Assembly: GCA_025617375.2 (NCBI GenBank)
Contig: JAMYGW020000006.1
Location: 1,968,089-2,032,088 of the forward strand
From: Acarospora socialis
Lineage: Eukaryota; Ascomycota; Lecanoromycetes; Acarosporales; Acarosporaceae
Length of the DNA: 64,000 bases
Reading direction: 5' to 3'
This document shows, piece after piece, positions 48,475 through 60,600 of this stretch. Each line of letters begins with the position of its first letter. Within the stretch, counting starts at the first letter, position 1. Below the pieces are notes generated by a model. The model was given only the letters and a program-made list of their open reading frames with translations. It did not search any database and was not told the DNA's origin. Both the position numbers and the translations under genes were made by a program.

Positions 48475-49317
48475 CTAGTGAGCCACCCCTAATGACTCAA
48501 GATAGCTCACTGCGAGCTGCTGATTCTCCTCCCTTGCTCTCATGAGTGGTGTTCGTCCCAAAAGATCTTCCATATCCGTCTTCGCACCCCTGTGGACAAG
48601 CACCTTGGCCATGGCAACATCTCCCCTGACCACGGCTTTGTGTAAGGCAGTGCCCATTCTCTCCTTCCATTTGCTGATCCCGTAATCGTGCACGCCCATC
48701 TCACTGATATCAGCGCCCTGGTCGAGCAGCCAATAGACCATGTCGATATGGCCTTTTTCCGCTGCGGCGGCCAACGCTCCGCTGCCAGAGACCTTCGCGC
48801 CATGCTGGACGAGGAGTTCTGCCAGGTCCAGCCTCCCTTGTTCGGCGGCGGCGGTCATGGCACTTGTGGAGTCGGCCATGAGGTGGCCGGAGTTGGGGTC
48901 TGCGCCGTGCTCAAGGAGCCATTGGGTGAAGTCGCGCTAAATGACAAGTCAGCTAACGAGATTTGACCCCCCATACATCGATCGTGGACCCACATTACGC
49001 TCCCACACCGCGTTGATTAGCATATCACCCCCCGTCTCGAGGTCATAGTTGACGTCCAAACCTCCCTCGGTCACTAATAACTTGAAGACTTCATCGGACC
49101 CGGTTGCCGCAGTTATGACTCTGTATGAAACCTCTGCACCTCGAGCGAGGCACTGTCGCACAACATCCACGTCACCTTTCTCAGCAGCCTCGAGCATCAT
49201 GGCTTGGAGCGCAGCACCTTGTGGAGGCGAAGGAGGACTGGTTTGGCGGTTATCAGGCACCCGGATTGGAATCCCCTTTGCGCGTGCGGCGGCCAGTTCA
49301 TCCTGCTGGAAAGACAT
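48475..49317 (-). CDS. ankyrin-repeat protein
   Basis: Two exons, 49,317-48,994 and 48,936-48,475, with a 57-nt phase-0 intron (GTGGGT...TTTAG), giving 261 residues. At least five ankyrin-type units are readable: LEAAEKGDVDVVRQCLARGAEV, NAVWERNRDFTQWLLEHGADP, TAAAEQGRLDLAELLVQHGA, AAAAEKGHIDMVYWLLDQGAD and HKAVVRGDVAMAKVLVHRGA, ending in a capping GRTPLMRARE unit. No other domain, signal peptide or membrane segment is seen. Such stand-alone ankyrin proteins act as protein-binding scaffolds; the partner is unknown. An upstream in-frame ATG at 49,419 would add 34 residues with no clear feature. Confidence 0.82.
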
Positions 49318-49613
49318 GATTTGATGTGGCAGCGACGTTGTGAACAGAAGTGTTCTCATATGTTGCTGAGGAAGTTGAATTGAAGACTCAAGGCTGACGT
49401 CCCTCGTAACTGGAAACATCGACGATCGTTGTGTAATTTAGTTTGGGTGGCTTCTGCCTTTCCATTACTATTATTGTCTCAAACGCTTCAGCCTTCCTGC
49501 AAAGAGGGGGCACATCTGCAGCGATGTTCAGGGGGTGTCTGGTACTCGTACACGTTTCATCCATACAAAGCGCTCCGAAAGCCAGAGCTGAAAAGTGTTG
49601 CCTTGCAGCGAGC

Positions 49614-50463
49614 ATGACTACGACGACGTCCAAGGTTGGCAAACATGAAGAAAAACCGCAGGACTTCGCAACCAAAACGGCCTCAAACTCGTTCGCGATG
49701 CCTATCCTGACAAATTCACCGACAAAAATCCCTGAGTGGACGAAGTGCACCGCATTTGCGCAGCGATTCTCGCAGGCTTACGCCGAGAAGACATCTGGAA
49801 CGGCGTACGTCTTGCTCCCCACCGATGGCAACACCCCGCTCGGAAACGCATGGATCAACTTCGAAAGACAGTTTTCTAAAGGATGGGGAGAAATGCACCC
49901 GAATAGTCAAGGTCGATCCCGATGACTTTTCAAAGAAATGTGTTCTCTGGGCCAAGGACAACAAAGGATATGGCCAATTGCGACTTGGAGAATGGACCGA
50001 TACCAGGTAAGTTCCCTCTTTGCTTCACGAACAATATCTGGCTTGGCTTTGTGTACCTCTCTTCAAGCCTCATGTGCTGAATCCCCCTTCAGAGAAAGGG
50101 GACTCCTCCTCGCACAGCTACAGCAAAGGCTGGTGTGGCGTACACGTCACCCAGTACCAGAAAACCGAAGACGAATTGAATAAAAACCCTACCGCAAATT
50201 ACGAACTCGATATCATCATCCAAGATAACAATCGGCAGAAGATCGGTAGCACCCTGGGCGTCTCGGCTCCAGCAGACAAGGAGATCAGCGTGTACAGCAA
50301 GCTGCCTTTGGTGCTACTTGTCACTGCGCAGAGCACAGATGATCAAGCTGTGCTGTTCAGGTATGGTGGGCAGTCTTGGGGCAGTAATGATGTAGACCAC
50401 AAGTGTAACTTTGGGGCTTATGACCAGGGACAGAGGGAAGGGGATTATAGCTTCACTTACTAG
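49614..50463 (+). pseudogene. unknown fungal protein gene with a probable 1-bp frameshift
   Basis: From ATG 49,614 the frame reads EWTKCTAFAQRFSQAYAEKT and AYVLLPTDGNTPLGNAWINF. It then loses phase at the TTTT run near 49,871-49,874; the +1 frame continues with LKDGEKCTRIVKVDPDDF and LGEWTDT. Omitting one T keeps the protein continuous. A phase-matched intron follows (50,007-50,117, GTAAGT...CACAG), then the last exon to 50,463 with KGWCGVHVTQYQ, LFRYGGQSWGSND and a C-terminal YDQGQREGDYSF. No signal peptide is apparent. The family is unidentified, though the C-terminal pattern looks like a recurring uncharacterised fungal protein type. Alternatives are a sequencing error or an unusual unseen intron. 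Confidence 0.5.
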
Positions 50464-50806
50464 GTTTGAAAGTGGGGACAACAGAGTGGACGTGGGCAGA
50501 TGTGTTTAGCTTGGTTCTTCTCTAGGCAGAGTGACACGTATGGTCATGGTGAATTATAAGTGCGAAAAATTGAGATAGCCCTTCTTTAGATTCTGAACCA
50601 GGTATATGCGAACTCTGAAATATATCAATTCTATGAATACTTAAACTCGAATAACGAGGCTTGCTCTCCTCAGAGTTTTCCAAGAAGTACATATGTCAAA
50701 AGGCAGACTAGTCGTATCATTACAACTATTGACACTACAAGAAGACATCTTTTACGGCTTTTGCAGACAGACAATAATTACCTATTCGTTATTCCACAGA
50801 AGAGCT
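50464..50806. other. intergenic region upstream of the PRISE gene
   Basis: 343 bp containing the promoter of the reductase. An in-frame open extension (from 50,693) precedes the chosen ATG but lacks conserved residues. Confidence 0.45.
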
Positions 50807-52175
50807 ATGGCCAAGCCGAACAAGCCATCAGGCCTTCATGCACTGGTGTTGGGCGCCTCGGGTCTCGCCGGCTGGGGGGTTGTCGACCAGATCCTCGAGA
50901 ATTACCCTGCTGAAGGGACGTTCTCGAAGGTGACGGCGTTGGTCAACAGACCTCTTAGTGTTGCTGACTCGTTCTGGCCAAGCCCCTCGCCATCGCGACC
51001 GAAGCTCGACTTGGTCTCCGGTGTGAACTTAGCGGAGGGAACCGTAGAAGAGTTTACGGCGTCGCTGAGGGACAAAGTTGAGGATGTTGCATATGTCACT
51101 TATGCATTCTACTTTGGTGGGTTTGAGCAAGACCTCATTCCGACTCCAATGTCGAGAATCTCTACTGACGACTTTCATTGTATTATTACCAGCCTACAAA
51201 CAAGATGATAACGCAGATGCGGAGGTCAAAACTAACTGTGGGATGCTTGAGCGTGCAATTGGCGCCTTGAATAGCCTTTCGCCGAACCTGAAGGTTGTCG
51301 TTTTTCCAAGCGGTACCAAGGTCAGTTCCCAGATCCAAAAAAATCCGATCGAGGTGTTGAAAGCCCAACAGGCATATGGAATTCAACTTCCGGACCGAGT
51401 TTTCACTGCTCCATACAAGGAATCCATGGGACGACTGCCGGAGCCAGCGGGCAGTAAGATCTTCTATTATCTATTCCAAGAGCTCCTTGACGAACAGAGC
51501 AAAGGGAAGAATTGGACGTGGTGCGATGTCAGACCAGATGCGGTAGTAAGCACGACCCAAGAGCAGACCATGGAAATTATCAAGTCCACTCTGACATCCG
51601 GCTCATGATAGGTCGGTTTTGTACCCAACGGCGGTGCGTTCAACATTACTGCGCATTGGGCCCGCTATCTCTCGTTGTATGCTCTCGTCGAGGGCAAAGG
51701 CGCCAAGGTTCCGTTCCCGGGTGTGGAGAGTGCTTACACATCCCTTTACAATGAGGCCTCTGCGGATATCATAGCCAAATTCTCTATCTGGGCCGCCTTG
51801 CATCCCGAGAAGACCGGAGGTGGACAGGTCTTCAACATCGCCGATGAAGCTAGGCCTTCTCGGATGAGCGAGCGCTGGCCAGCTCTTGCCAAGTACTTTG
51901 GGCTCGAAGGTACTGGTCCGGTGGAGGACCCAAGTATACTCAAACCAGGAGAGTATATAAAGAAGCACCAGCACGTCTTGGACGAGCACAACATTAGGCG
52001 CAATAGGGTGTATAAGGCTGATTTCCTGGATTCATACGGGTACTATCTAAACTTCGACCGTCAGTTGAGCCTGGACAAGGTCAGATCAGTGGGATTCTCA
52101 GAAGAGATCAATCCAACAACATCTTGGTTCAAGGCGTTCGACAGATTTAAGAAGGCTGGCATGATACTACTCTGA
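50807..52175 (+). CDS. PRISE-type short-chain dehydrogenase/reductase
   Basis: Four exons in consistent phase: 50,807-51,116; 51,193-51,320; 51,372-51,545; 51,612-52,175 (391 residues). Introns are GTGGGT...ACCAG, GTCAGT...AACAG and GTAAGC...GATAG. The Rossmann nucleotide-binding motif is LGASGLAGWG at about 15-24. Later blocks fit the atypical SDR family of progesterone 5-beta-reductase/iridoid synthase-like enzymes: VVVFPSGTKAYG, FYYLFQELLDEQ, WTWCDVRPDAVVGFVPNG and QVFNIADE. These use NADPH to reduce enone-type substrates. The PRISE active-site Tyr normally lies in the segment after the TGGKxYG-like motif (here GTKAYG). The substrate is unknown. The start was chosen where the conserved N-terminus begins (MAKPNKPSGLHALVLG). 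Confidence 0.87.
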
Positions 52176-52666
52176 AAGGGACGCTCAAACTCGGTCCAAA
52201 TCCATGCTTATATGACAAGTAGACAAAGTAATCCGTACTTGGATATATATCTCTGCTGTTTTCTACACTTACACATTCGAATTAGTAAACGCAACGTTCA
52301 CTTTCAGAGTAGCGCAAGTACGAGTATGTTCAATTTATGACCGGCGCGCAAGTCATGCAGACTGCATGCAACTACGCGGTTCCGGACCACCTATGAGGAA
52401 ATAGATCACTCACATTACTCCACAAGCGCGACACTCGACGAGAATTACACAGTGCAGCAATATATATTAGTGCGATATGCAAATACATCCAATAAACCAG
52501 TTCAGGCCTATGCGACTAAACCCACTCAAGCTCTGCGTGTGGCACAGCATGCAGTCAACTCCGAGGCCATGGTTATCGCCGCCTCCTCGTTCCCACATCT
52601 TCGCCCATTTCCCACGAACCTTGAGCGGAGACAATCGCTTTAATCTTTCACCTCCAGCTGTTGACG
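52176..52666. other. intergenic region upstream of the methyltransferase
   Basis: 491 bp. Short frames on both strands overlap and carry no motif. ATATATTAG near 52,463 is a possible TATA element for the following gene. Confidence 0.4.
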
Positions 52667-53757
52667 ATGTCGTCTGGAGATGCCACAATCGAACCGGTCG
52701 CGCAGGCCGCCGCACCAGATCCACAGGCTCCTATCGAACCGAACACGGATGACTCCAGCGAGGTTGACTCCGCATTGGGAGAATCCGACGCCGAGAGCGA
52801 CACGACTTCGCTCGCGTCCAGCGTCTTGGATTACAAGTACGAGAACGGCCGCCGGTACCACAGCTACCGCGAGGGCAAGTACGTGCTCCCGAATGACGAG
52901 CTGGAGCAAGAACGGCAGGACATTCTACATCACGTTCGCGTGCTCGCGCTGGATGGGAAGCTATTTCGTGCTCCGATCCCGTCGAACCCTCACCATGTGC
53001 TGGATCTCGGGACGGGGACGGGCATTTGGGCGATTGATTGCGCCGACGAGTTCCCAAGTGCGCAGGTTGTAGGCACCGATCTCAGTCCCATCCAGCCCAG
53101 CTGGATCCCACCGAATCTGACGTTCATGGTCGACGACATCGAGGCCGACTGGCTGGGAGACTGGTCTGGGTTGTACGATTTTATCCACGGCCGAGATCTC
53201 GGCGGTAGTGTGTCGGACTGGGCGAAGCTGTACGCGCAGGCCTTGCGATGTATCAAGCCTGGCGGGTGGATCGAGATGCAGGAGTTCGAAGTGTGGGTCA
53301 AGTCGGATGACGACACGATGAAGAAGGCGCCGAGCCTGATACAGATGCAGGAACTCGTTGACGAGGCGAGCACGAAGTTGGGGAAGCAGATGAATGTTGC
53401 GAACGAGCAGAAGCAAAAGTTGATCGATGCGGGGTTCGAAGACGTGACCGATGATGTCTATAAGGTACTGTGATCCGCTCCGCATGAGGACGGCATGAAT
53501 GCTGACGGGTTTGGTAGATTCCCATCGGCACTTGGCCAAAAGACAAGAAGCTCCGGCAACTAGGTCTCTACACCGGTGAGGCTTTCATGGCCGCTTGCGA
53601 GTCTTACAGTCTCGCTCTTCTCACACGCGTGCTGGGCTGGAAAGTCGAGGAGGTACAAGTTCTCGTTGCCAATACGCGGGGGGAATTGAGAAATCGTGCC
53701 GTGCACGCGTATTGCAACATGCATTTCATCTATGGGCGCAAGCCTACGACGGAGTAA
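52667..53757 (+). CDS. LaeA-like SAM-dependent methyltransferase
   Basis: Two exons, 52,667-53,464 and 53,518-53,757, with a phase-0 53-nt intron (GTACTG...GGTAG), giving 345 residues. Residues 1-50 are acidic and Ser/Asp-rich. The methyltransferase core starts at about 55 with DYKYENGRRYHSYREGKY and LPNDELEQERQDILHH, the usual lead-in of fungal LaeA/TAM-like proteins. Motif I, VLDLGTGTGIWAID, is at 111-124 (SAM binding). VVGTDLSPIQPSW (134-146) is motif II and FIHGRDLGG (172-180) matches the RxLGG element of this family. GGWIEMQEFEV is the following conserved strand. Members include the global secondary-metabolism regulator LaeA, but most paralogues have unknown targets, so this is called LaeA-like only. 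Confidence 0.9.
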
Positions 53758-54270
53758 GAATCTCGTAGGCTCTGCTTATCCACTTATCTGTGTGGTGAGA
53801 TTATACATTGAAGCTTCTCTTCCCATACAATCACTATTGCCGTGATGTGTGAATTGATGAACATGAAGCAATGATACACAACTCTGTGGCAAGTCTTCCA
53901 AAACATACCTTACCTAATCATCAATGACATGCATGTGACTTATAGGACTTAGATTTGCTAGTGACAATCATTTGATGCTTATGTCCTCATTGCCCTCACT
54001 CTTGTGCTCTTGCACCCTTGTGTTACAACCATACTCTAAGAGATATGGTACAGACTGACAAATACACCAGACAGGCTGTTACAGCCAGACTTAAAACTAC
54101 ATGAGAGAGCATAGGAGGAGAACTGCAAGGCAGCACTCACATGACATCTCAACATGCTTGACAGTGAGCTTGATGAGCAAGCTTGATGAGTTGCATGAAT
54201 GAGCTGTCTCAACAGACTTGATGTCAGAGTGAATAACAGAGCACAGTCACAGCACTACATCTTAGTAAGT
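53758..54270. other. transition zone from gene island to repeat arm
   Basis: The last CpG that I can find is near 53,841. Beyond it CpG is absent although GG and CC remain common until about 54,400. TGTTACAACC at about 54,022 resembles an LTR start but does not continue as one. No gene seen. Confidence 0.5.
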
Positions 54271-54611
54271 TGTTACAACCATACCCTGTAAGGAAGGAAC
54301 TCACAGGTCTGTACTCAAGAGTTCACTTGAAGTGTGTATGAGAAGAACTGCTGGGCAGCAGTCACATGACAGTGTGACAGCTTGATAGCAAGACACCAAG
54401 AATACTCAACAACAAGACACCAAGAGTGCTCAACACAGAGGCATCAAGCTCACCCTATATAGTAGAATCATTTCTCTTATGAAAATGATCATGTTCAACT
54501 TAAGTAACTATCTAAGAGTTAAAGACCAGAACTATTTCAGATCAGCTGTTATATCAATAAGCATAAATTCTTAGTTCTTATACAAGAGAAATCTTCTGTG
54601 AGAACATTACA
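54271..54611 (+). repeat. 5' LTR of element G
   Basis: Aligns with the LTRs of A and E, about 20 bp shorter. It retains more GG/CC in its first 100 bp than any other LTR here. Confidence 0.82.
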
Positions 54612-55684
54612 CTTTGAACATTCTTACAATATAATGAGTATGATGTCTGACACACAGAAGAATGTCTCAATCTTGTTCTTGAGACAAGTTCAAGTGAACT
54701 CATCTTTATCATCTACTTCAGATAGAATGACAGCACAATCAGTGATGATGTCAGTTCAAGTTATATAACTATCTCTGAGTGCATCTAAGATACAGATATT
54801 GAATGTCTTTGATGAAGAATGAGAAAAGCTGCAAGTCTTTGTAACTAAGCTCAATCTGTACATTGAATTCAATCAATTAAAGTTTTAAATTGATCAAGAA
54901 AAGACACTGTTTGCAACAACTTATCTTATGAATGCAGTCTTCAATTGAGTTGATCTCAAGCTGCATGAGTTTCTAGAAAAGAAATACAAAGAATGCAACA
55001 CTAACATGAAGTCTATGTTCAATGATTATGAACAGTTTAAAAAAGAACTAAGAAAAGTCTTCAGAGTGATTAATGAGAAAAAAGCAGCAGAAAAATGAGT
55101 TTACATCTTACAACAGAGTGAATCAGCAGCAGTATATGTCACAGAGTTTCAACAATTAGCAGCACTTATCAGATGAAATAATGAAGCACTTATTTATCAG
55201 TACTATTGTGAGTTGAGAAAGTTCATCAAAGATGAAATAGTCTGAGCAGAACAATCAGACAATTTTCAGAGAATGATCAATTTAAGTATTAATATTGACA
55301 GTTGTCAATGAGAATGACAGATGAAACAAAAAGAATATTGAATGTTATCTATGATAGAAGATCAAGAAGAAAGCTTTTAATCATGAATAAAGTGATACAT
55401 TTCATCAATAAGACATAGAGAAACAAATTCTATGAATTTCAATGTGATTGAGAAGTGTCATCAGAAGTCATGAAAAACTAGATGAATAAAGTATGAATGT
55501 CAATCAGAGCAATTCACTAAGTCTCAGACAACACTGTGAAACAAGATGCAAACATGTTATAACTGTGAAAAACTCAAACATCTTACTCAAAAATGCAACA
55601 GATCTCAGATAAAAAGAAAGAATGTTGCAGTAACAGTTAAGAAGAATACACATATAATGCATAACACTCTTAGCTGAACAGTCT
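54612..55684 (+). pseudogene. gag of element G, degenerate and truncated
   Basis: Starts with an MSMMSDTQKNV-type N-terminus near 54,637. It contains the capsid region (LNLYIEFNQLKF near 54,853) and a knuckle reading CYNCEKLKHLTQKC, with the first Cys decayed in one reading. TGA stops interrupt it repeatedly. It corresponds to 553-1,630 of element A. Confidence 0.75.
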
Positions 55685-55880
55685 GTTAAGACAGTTCATT
55701 TATGTAACTTATTGAGCTTGCTCATTAAGCTTGTCATCAAGCATATTGAGATGTCACATGACTGCTGTCTAAATATCTTCAGATATACATCTTTCACATG
55801 TACACATCAGTCTGTCTCAAGTTCATTCTGATTTTAATCATAACACTATTTTTTTCTTCTCAGACACTAGTTCTCTAGAA

Positions 55881-56125
55881 TCTATATAAGCAAGAGTATT
55901 CACATTGTTTGCTGTCAGCAATGATGCTTTCTAAAAATTTCAATTGTCTAACAATTGCAAAGAAAATTCAGATTGATGATGTGTCTACTTTGTTTTCTTG
56001 TAACTATTGTGTTTGTTGCAGCATCAATTGTTTTGTAATGAAATATCAATCAAAATGCAATAAGTATACTCATCATAATTATCTGTGTGTCAATGTATTG
56101 TGAAAGTCTCTCAATAGAACTCATC
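55881..56125 (+). pseudogene. antisense accessory ORF of element F, 5' half
   Basis: TATATAAG at 55,883-55,890 precedes ATG 55,921. The product has CX2C...C...C with the second-cluster cysteine pair partly lost (KCNKYTHHN; Cys changed to Tyr by a G-to-A). It ends at TGA 56,101 and is interrupted at 56,125 by element E. The other half resumes at 62,327 and ends near 62,533 with the acidic tail ELDSDNDETEN. Confidence 0.6.
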
Positions 56126-56486
56126 TGTTATGATCATACCTGAAGAGAAAAAAACTCATGAGTCTGTGATCAGAAGTTCACTCAGAGTGTATACAAAGAG
56201 AACTGCTAAACAGCAGTCATATAATAACACAACAGCTCAACAGTGAGCAGACAAGCTGAGAGCTCAATTTCTCAACATTGAGACATCAAGACATCAAGAA
56301 TGCTCAATGCAGAGACATTGAGTGCATTCTATATAGTAAAGTTGTTTTTCTTATAAAAATAATCATGTTCAACTTAAGTAATCATCTAAGAGTTAAAGAC
56401 CAGAACTGTTTCAGATCAGCTATTATATCAATAAGCACAAACTTTTAGTTCTACATATTTGAGAAATCTCAGATTAGAATGTTACA
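56126..56486 (+). repeat. 5' LTR of element E (361 bp)
   Basis: TGTTATGATC...TTAGAATGTTACA; pairs with 61,961-62,321. Confidence 0.9.
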
Positions 56487-57600
56487 TTTTGAATACTCTT
56501 ATAATATAATGAGTATGATGTCTGACACACAGAAGAATATCTTAACTTTGTTCTTGAAACAAGTTTAGACAAACTCATCTTTATCATTTACTTCAAATAG
56601 AATGATGACATCATCAGTGATGTCAGTCTTGATGATACAACTATCTATGAGCACACTGAAGATACAGATACCAAATATCTTTGATGAAGAAAGAGAAAAG
56701 CTGCAAGTCTTTGTGACTAACTCAATCTGTACATTGAATTTAATCAGCTGAAGTTTCAAATCAATTAAGAAAAGACACTGTTCACAACAATCTATCTTGT
56801 GAATGCAGTTTTTGATTGAGTCAATTTCAAACTGCATGAGTTCTTAGAAAAAAAGTACAAAGAACACAACACAGACACAGAGTCTATGTTCAATGACTAC
56901 ACATAATTCAAAGAAAAACTAAGAAAAGTCTTCAAAGTAATCAATGAAGAAAGAGCAGCAGAGAAACAAGTTTACATCTTGTGACAGAGTGAATTGATGA
57001 CAGTATATGTCACAGAGTTTCAGCAGTTAGCAACACTTATCAGATGAAATGATGAAGCACTCATTTATCAGTACTATTGTGAGTTGAGAAAGTTCATCAA
57101 AGACAAGATAGTCTGAGCAGAATGATCAGACAATCTTCAGAAAATGATCAATTTGAGTATTAATATTGACAGTTGTCAGTGAAAATGACAGATGAAACAA
57201 AAAGAATATCAAATGTCATCTATGATAGAAGATCAAGAAGAAAGCTTTCAACTGTGAGTGAAGCAATATGTTTCATCAATAAGACATAGAAGAACAAACT
57301 CTATGAACCTCAATATGATCAAGAAGTGTCATCAAAAGTCATGAAAGACTAGATGAACAGAGCATAAATATCAGTCAGAGTGGTTCACTAAGTCTCAGAT
57401 AATATCATGAAACAAGATGTAAATGTATTATAACTGCAGAAAATCTGAACACCTTGTCTGAGAATGCAATAGGTCTTGAATGAAAAAAAAAAACATTGCA
57501 GTGACAGTCAAGAAGAATACACACATAGTACATGACACTCTCAGCTAAACAGCCTGTTACAATGACATATGCAGAGTACACATGAGCACAAAAGACAGAG
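56487..57600 (+). pseudogene. gag of element E, degenerate
   Basis: N-terminal MSDTQKN block near 56,520, capsid helices about 56,690-57,250, and a CCHC knuckle region near 57,420-57,470 with decayed ligands. Stops are mainly TGA and TAA. It aligns along its whole length with gag of A and G. Confidence 0.78.
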
Positions 57601-60600
57601 TCAGATAATACTCACAGAAGTTTAGAAGAAAAAACAAAGACAAATGCAACAGGTCAGTTTACAAAAGAGAATTAGCTATTCTTATCAAGAAAGATGTTCT
57701 TAATGTCAAGATCAAAGAAATCAATACTTAAGAAACTCAGATAGAAGAAGACTACAGTGATAGCATTTGACAAGCACTGAATTTGAATGCAGACCAGAAA
57801 GAAATCAATGAATGAGAAGTCAATATGAGACTGAAGACAGCATACCAGCACCTCAAGAATCAACACTGAGCATTGAAAAAAGAAAAACTTCAGTTTGAGA
57901 AGCAAGAGCTTGAGCAAGAGATGCAAGCTTGAAAACAGAAAGTGTGACACAAGAATGTGAAAGAATAAAAGACATATGATCAGCTAGAAGAGCTGATAAC
58001 AGCTGTTAAAGATGAATGTTTCAGCAGTGACAACACAGTATTGTCAAAATCTCTTGTTTAAAGAACAAAGAGCCACAAGATTGAGATACACTTATCTGAA
58101 GAGTATATCACACAGAATAAAAACAGATGAATCTTCAGTGAAGAGTACATATCATCTGAATTTCTGCAAAGAGTAAAAGTCTGTGAAAGTCAGTTGCAGA
58201 TGAAATATGATCAGTATGAACTTCAACTACACTCAGAAAGACACATTGAGTAATACAGTTTAAAGTATACAAATCTTATGATCAGAAGAGAATCAAGATG
58301 ATTTTAAGAGCTTTGAAGACAAGTTAAACAATTAAGTGAGTCAAAAAACAACAAGCTTTCTCAACAAGACTAGAGAATAAGAAGCTAGTGGTGTCTCAAA
58401 GACAAGACAATGATCATCAAATATGAATCAAGATCATAATTGATGAACATTAAATCAGCACATTGGTAGATTCTGAAGCAAATGATAACATTATAAATCA
58501 ATAAATAGTTAACATGTTGAGATTAGAGACATGATGAGCACACTGTTCATTCAACATACAAATGACAAATGAAGTCAGTGAAAGAATTGATGAGAAGATC
58601 TGTGTGAAGATCTCAATTCTTGAAAACTCACAAGAGATAACATTCAATGTTATGAAATTAATTAAATATGATGCAGTGCTAGAGATGCCCTGATTGTGTG
58701 AAAGAAATCTGAAGATTGATTGAGTTATGAAAGAAATATGTGCAATTGAAAACACATATGAGATCTCTGAACAATCAAAGATAAACTTATTAAAGTATAA
58801 GTCATGAGATCACAAGATATCACTATTGAACAGAAAGCAATCTAAGTGAATGTCATTATACTCAATGAGCAAGAACCAACTCAAGAAAGTGAGAACTTAT
58901 CTTGATGAAAATCTCAAGAGAAAATTCATAAAATCATCAAAATCATCAGCAGAATATTCAATTCTGTTTGTATCAAAGAAGAATGACAAAAAACAACTAT
59001 GTGTTGACTACAGACAACTCAATGAGATAACTCATCAAGATAGTTATTTTCTACTGTTGATAGAAGAGTTGCAAGATTAATTAGACAAGACTAAGTGATT
59101 CATGAGCTTAGATCTTAAAAACACCTATTATCAAGTTAGAATGAAAGAAGATAAAGAATGAAAGACAGCATTCTGAACAAGATACAAACACTATGAATAT
59201 ACTGTTATGTCATTTGAGCTAAAGAATGTCTCAGTCATCTTTTAAAGATTAATCAATGATACATTGAGAGAATATCTCAATGATTTTGTGATCATGTACC
59301 TCAATAATATTCTGATATACTCAGAAAATCTTGAAGAGCACTGCAAACATATGCAAAAAATATTGACAAAGCTCAACAAGAAAGTCTTATACATGAAAAG
59401 ATCAAAAAGCAGATTCAAAATCAAGAAAGTTAAGTTTTTAAACTATGTAATTCAATCTGAACAGATCAAGAAGAATTTAAAGAAAATAAAAGCAGTCAGA
59501 AACTGATCAACATCAAAATAAATCAAGAAAGTACAGATCTTTCTAGAGTTAACAAACTATTATTGAAAGTTTGTATCAAACTATGCAAAGATTGTGAAAT
59601 CACTGACACATTTGACACACAAAAGTGAAGAATAACACTGAAATCAAGAGCAGAAAAATGTGTTTCACATATTAAAGAAAAGTCTTAGTGAAACAGCACA
59701 CCTAAAAATACTCAACTCAGCATGCAAAAAGACACTGAAAACTGATGCTTCAGATTTCACAGTAAAAGCATGTTTATATTAGATCAAGAATGAACAACAG
59801 AAACTCATAACATATCAATTTAGAAAACTATCAGAATTCAAGAAAAGATATGAGATTCATGATAAGAAACTTCTTGCAATAGTGAAAGCACTACAAGATT
59901 GAAGATCTTATTTTGCAGAAACAAACAAGTCAATTTAGATCTATATAGATCACAAGAATCTGAGAAACTTTGCAACAACAAAGCAACTCAATCAACAACA
60001 GATTCATTGAGTGAAGCAGTTGACAAACTATGAATTTCAGATTCATTACAAAAAGAATAATAAGAATAATGAAGCAGATATCTTGAGCAGACAATCTGAT
60101 CATGAAGATGTACAGATGATACATGCTGAAATTTTAAGCAAAGACAACAAAGAAGTTCTCATGAAGAGCTTAGCAGCAATGTATAAGATGAAGCAAGCTT
60201 TCTTGACAGACAAAAAACTCATTAAAATGTGTCATTACAGCAGAATCAGAAAACATCTAAAAGTTAAATGCACAGAAGATCTAGTGTGAAGAAGACACAA
60301 CATTAGTGATTTTAGAAATTAAGTCATCAAGATGATTGCTGTGTGTGATTCATGCTGAAGAAACAAGATTAATTAAGATAAACAATACAATAAAGTAATG
60401 CAACTAGACACATCAGATGCATCATGAGAGTCAGTTATCATGAACTTCATTACAAAGCTATCACTGTCAAAAGATCTGACATGAAGAGTGAGATTCAACA
60501 GCATATTGACAATAGTGAATAGATTAATCAAGTACACAATGTTTATTTCATTCAAAGAAACTGCAACAGCACCAGTATTGACATACATCATACTGCAAGA

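Larger units (their letters stand above)
54271..55684 (+). mobile_element. truncated Ty3/gypsy element G
   Basis: A 5' LTR (54,271-54,611, 341 bp, TGTTACAACC...AACATTACA) is followed by gag on the + strand. Gag carries the capsid helices and a CCHC zinc knuckle near 55,555-55,600, then ends abruptly at about 55,684, where element F begins. No pol or 3' LTR remains, so no target duplication can be tested. Same family as A and E, with a few GG/CC retained near its 5' end. Confidence 0.8.

Noticed and set aside
52731-53546. Long - strand ORFs opposite the methyltransferase
   Set aside because: Shadows of a GC-rich coding exon; the + strand has the complete SAM-binding motifs and a phase-matched intron.
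54022-54090. Extra LTR starting TGTTACAACC near 54,022 or TGTTACAGCC near 54,076
   Set aside because: Only the first 10-20 bases resemble the LTR of G; the rest does not align and no end is present.
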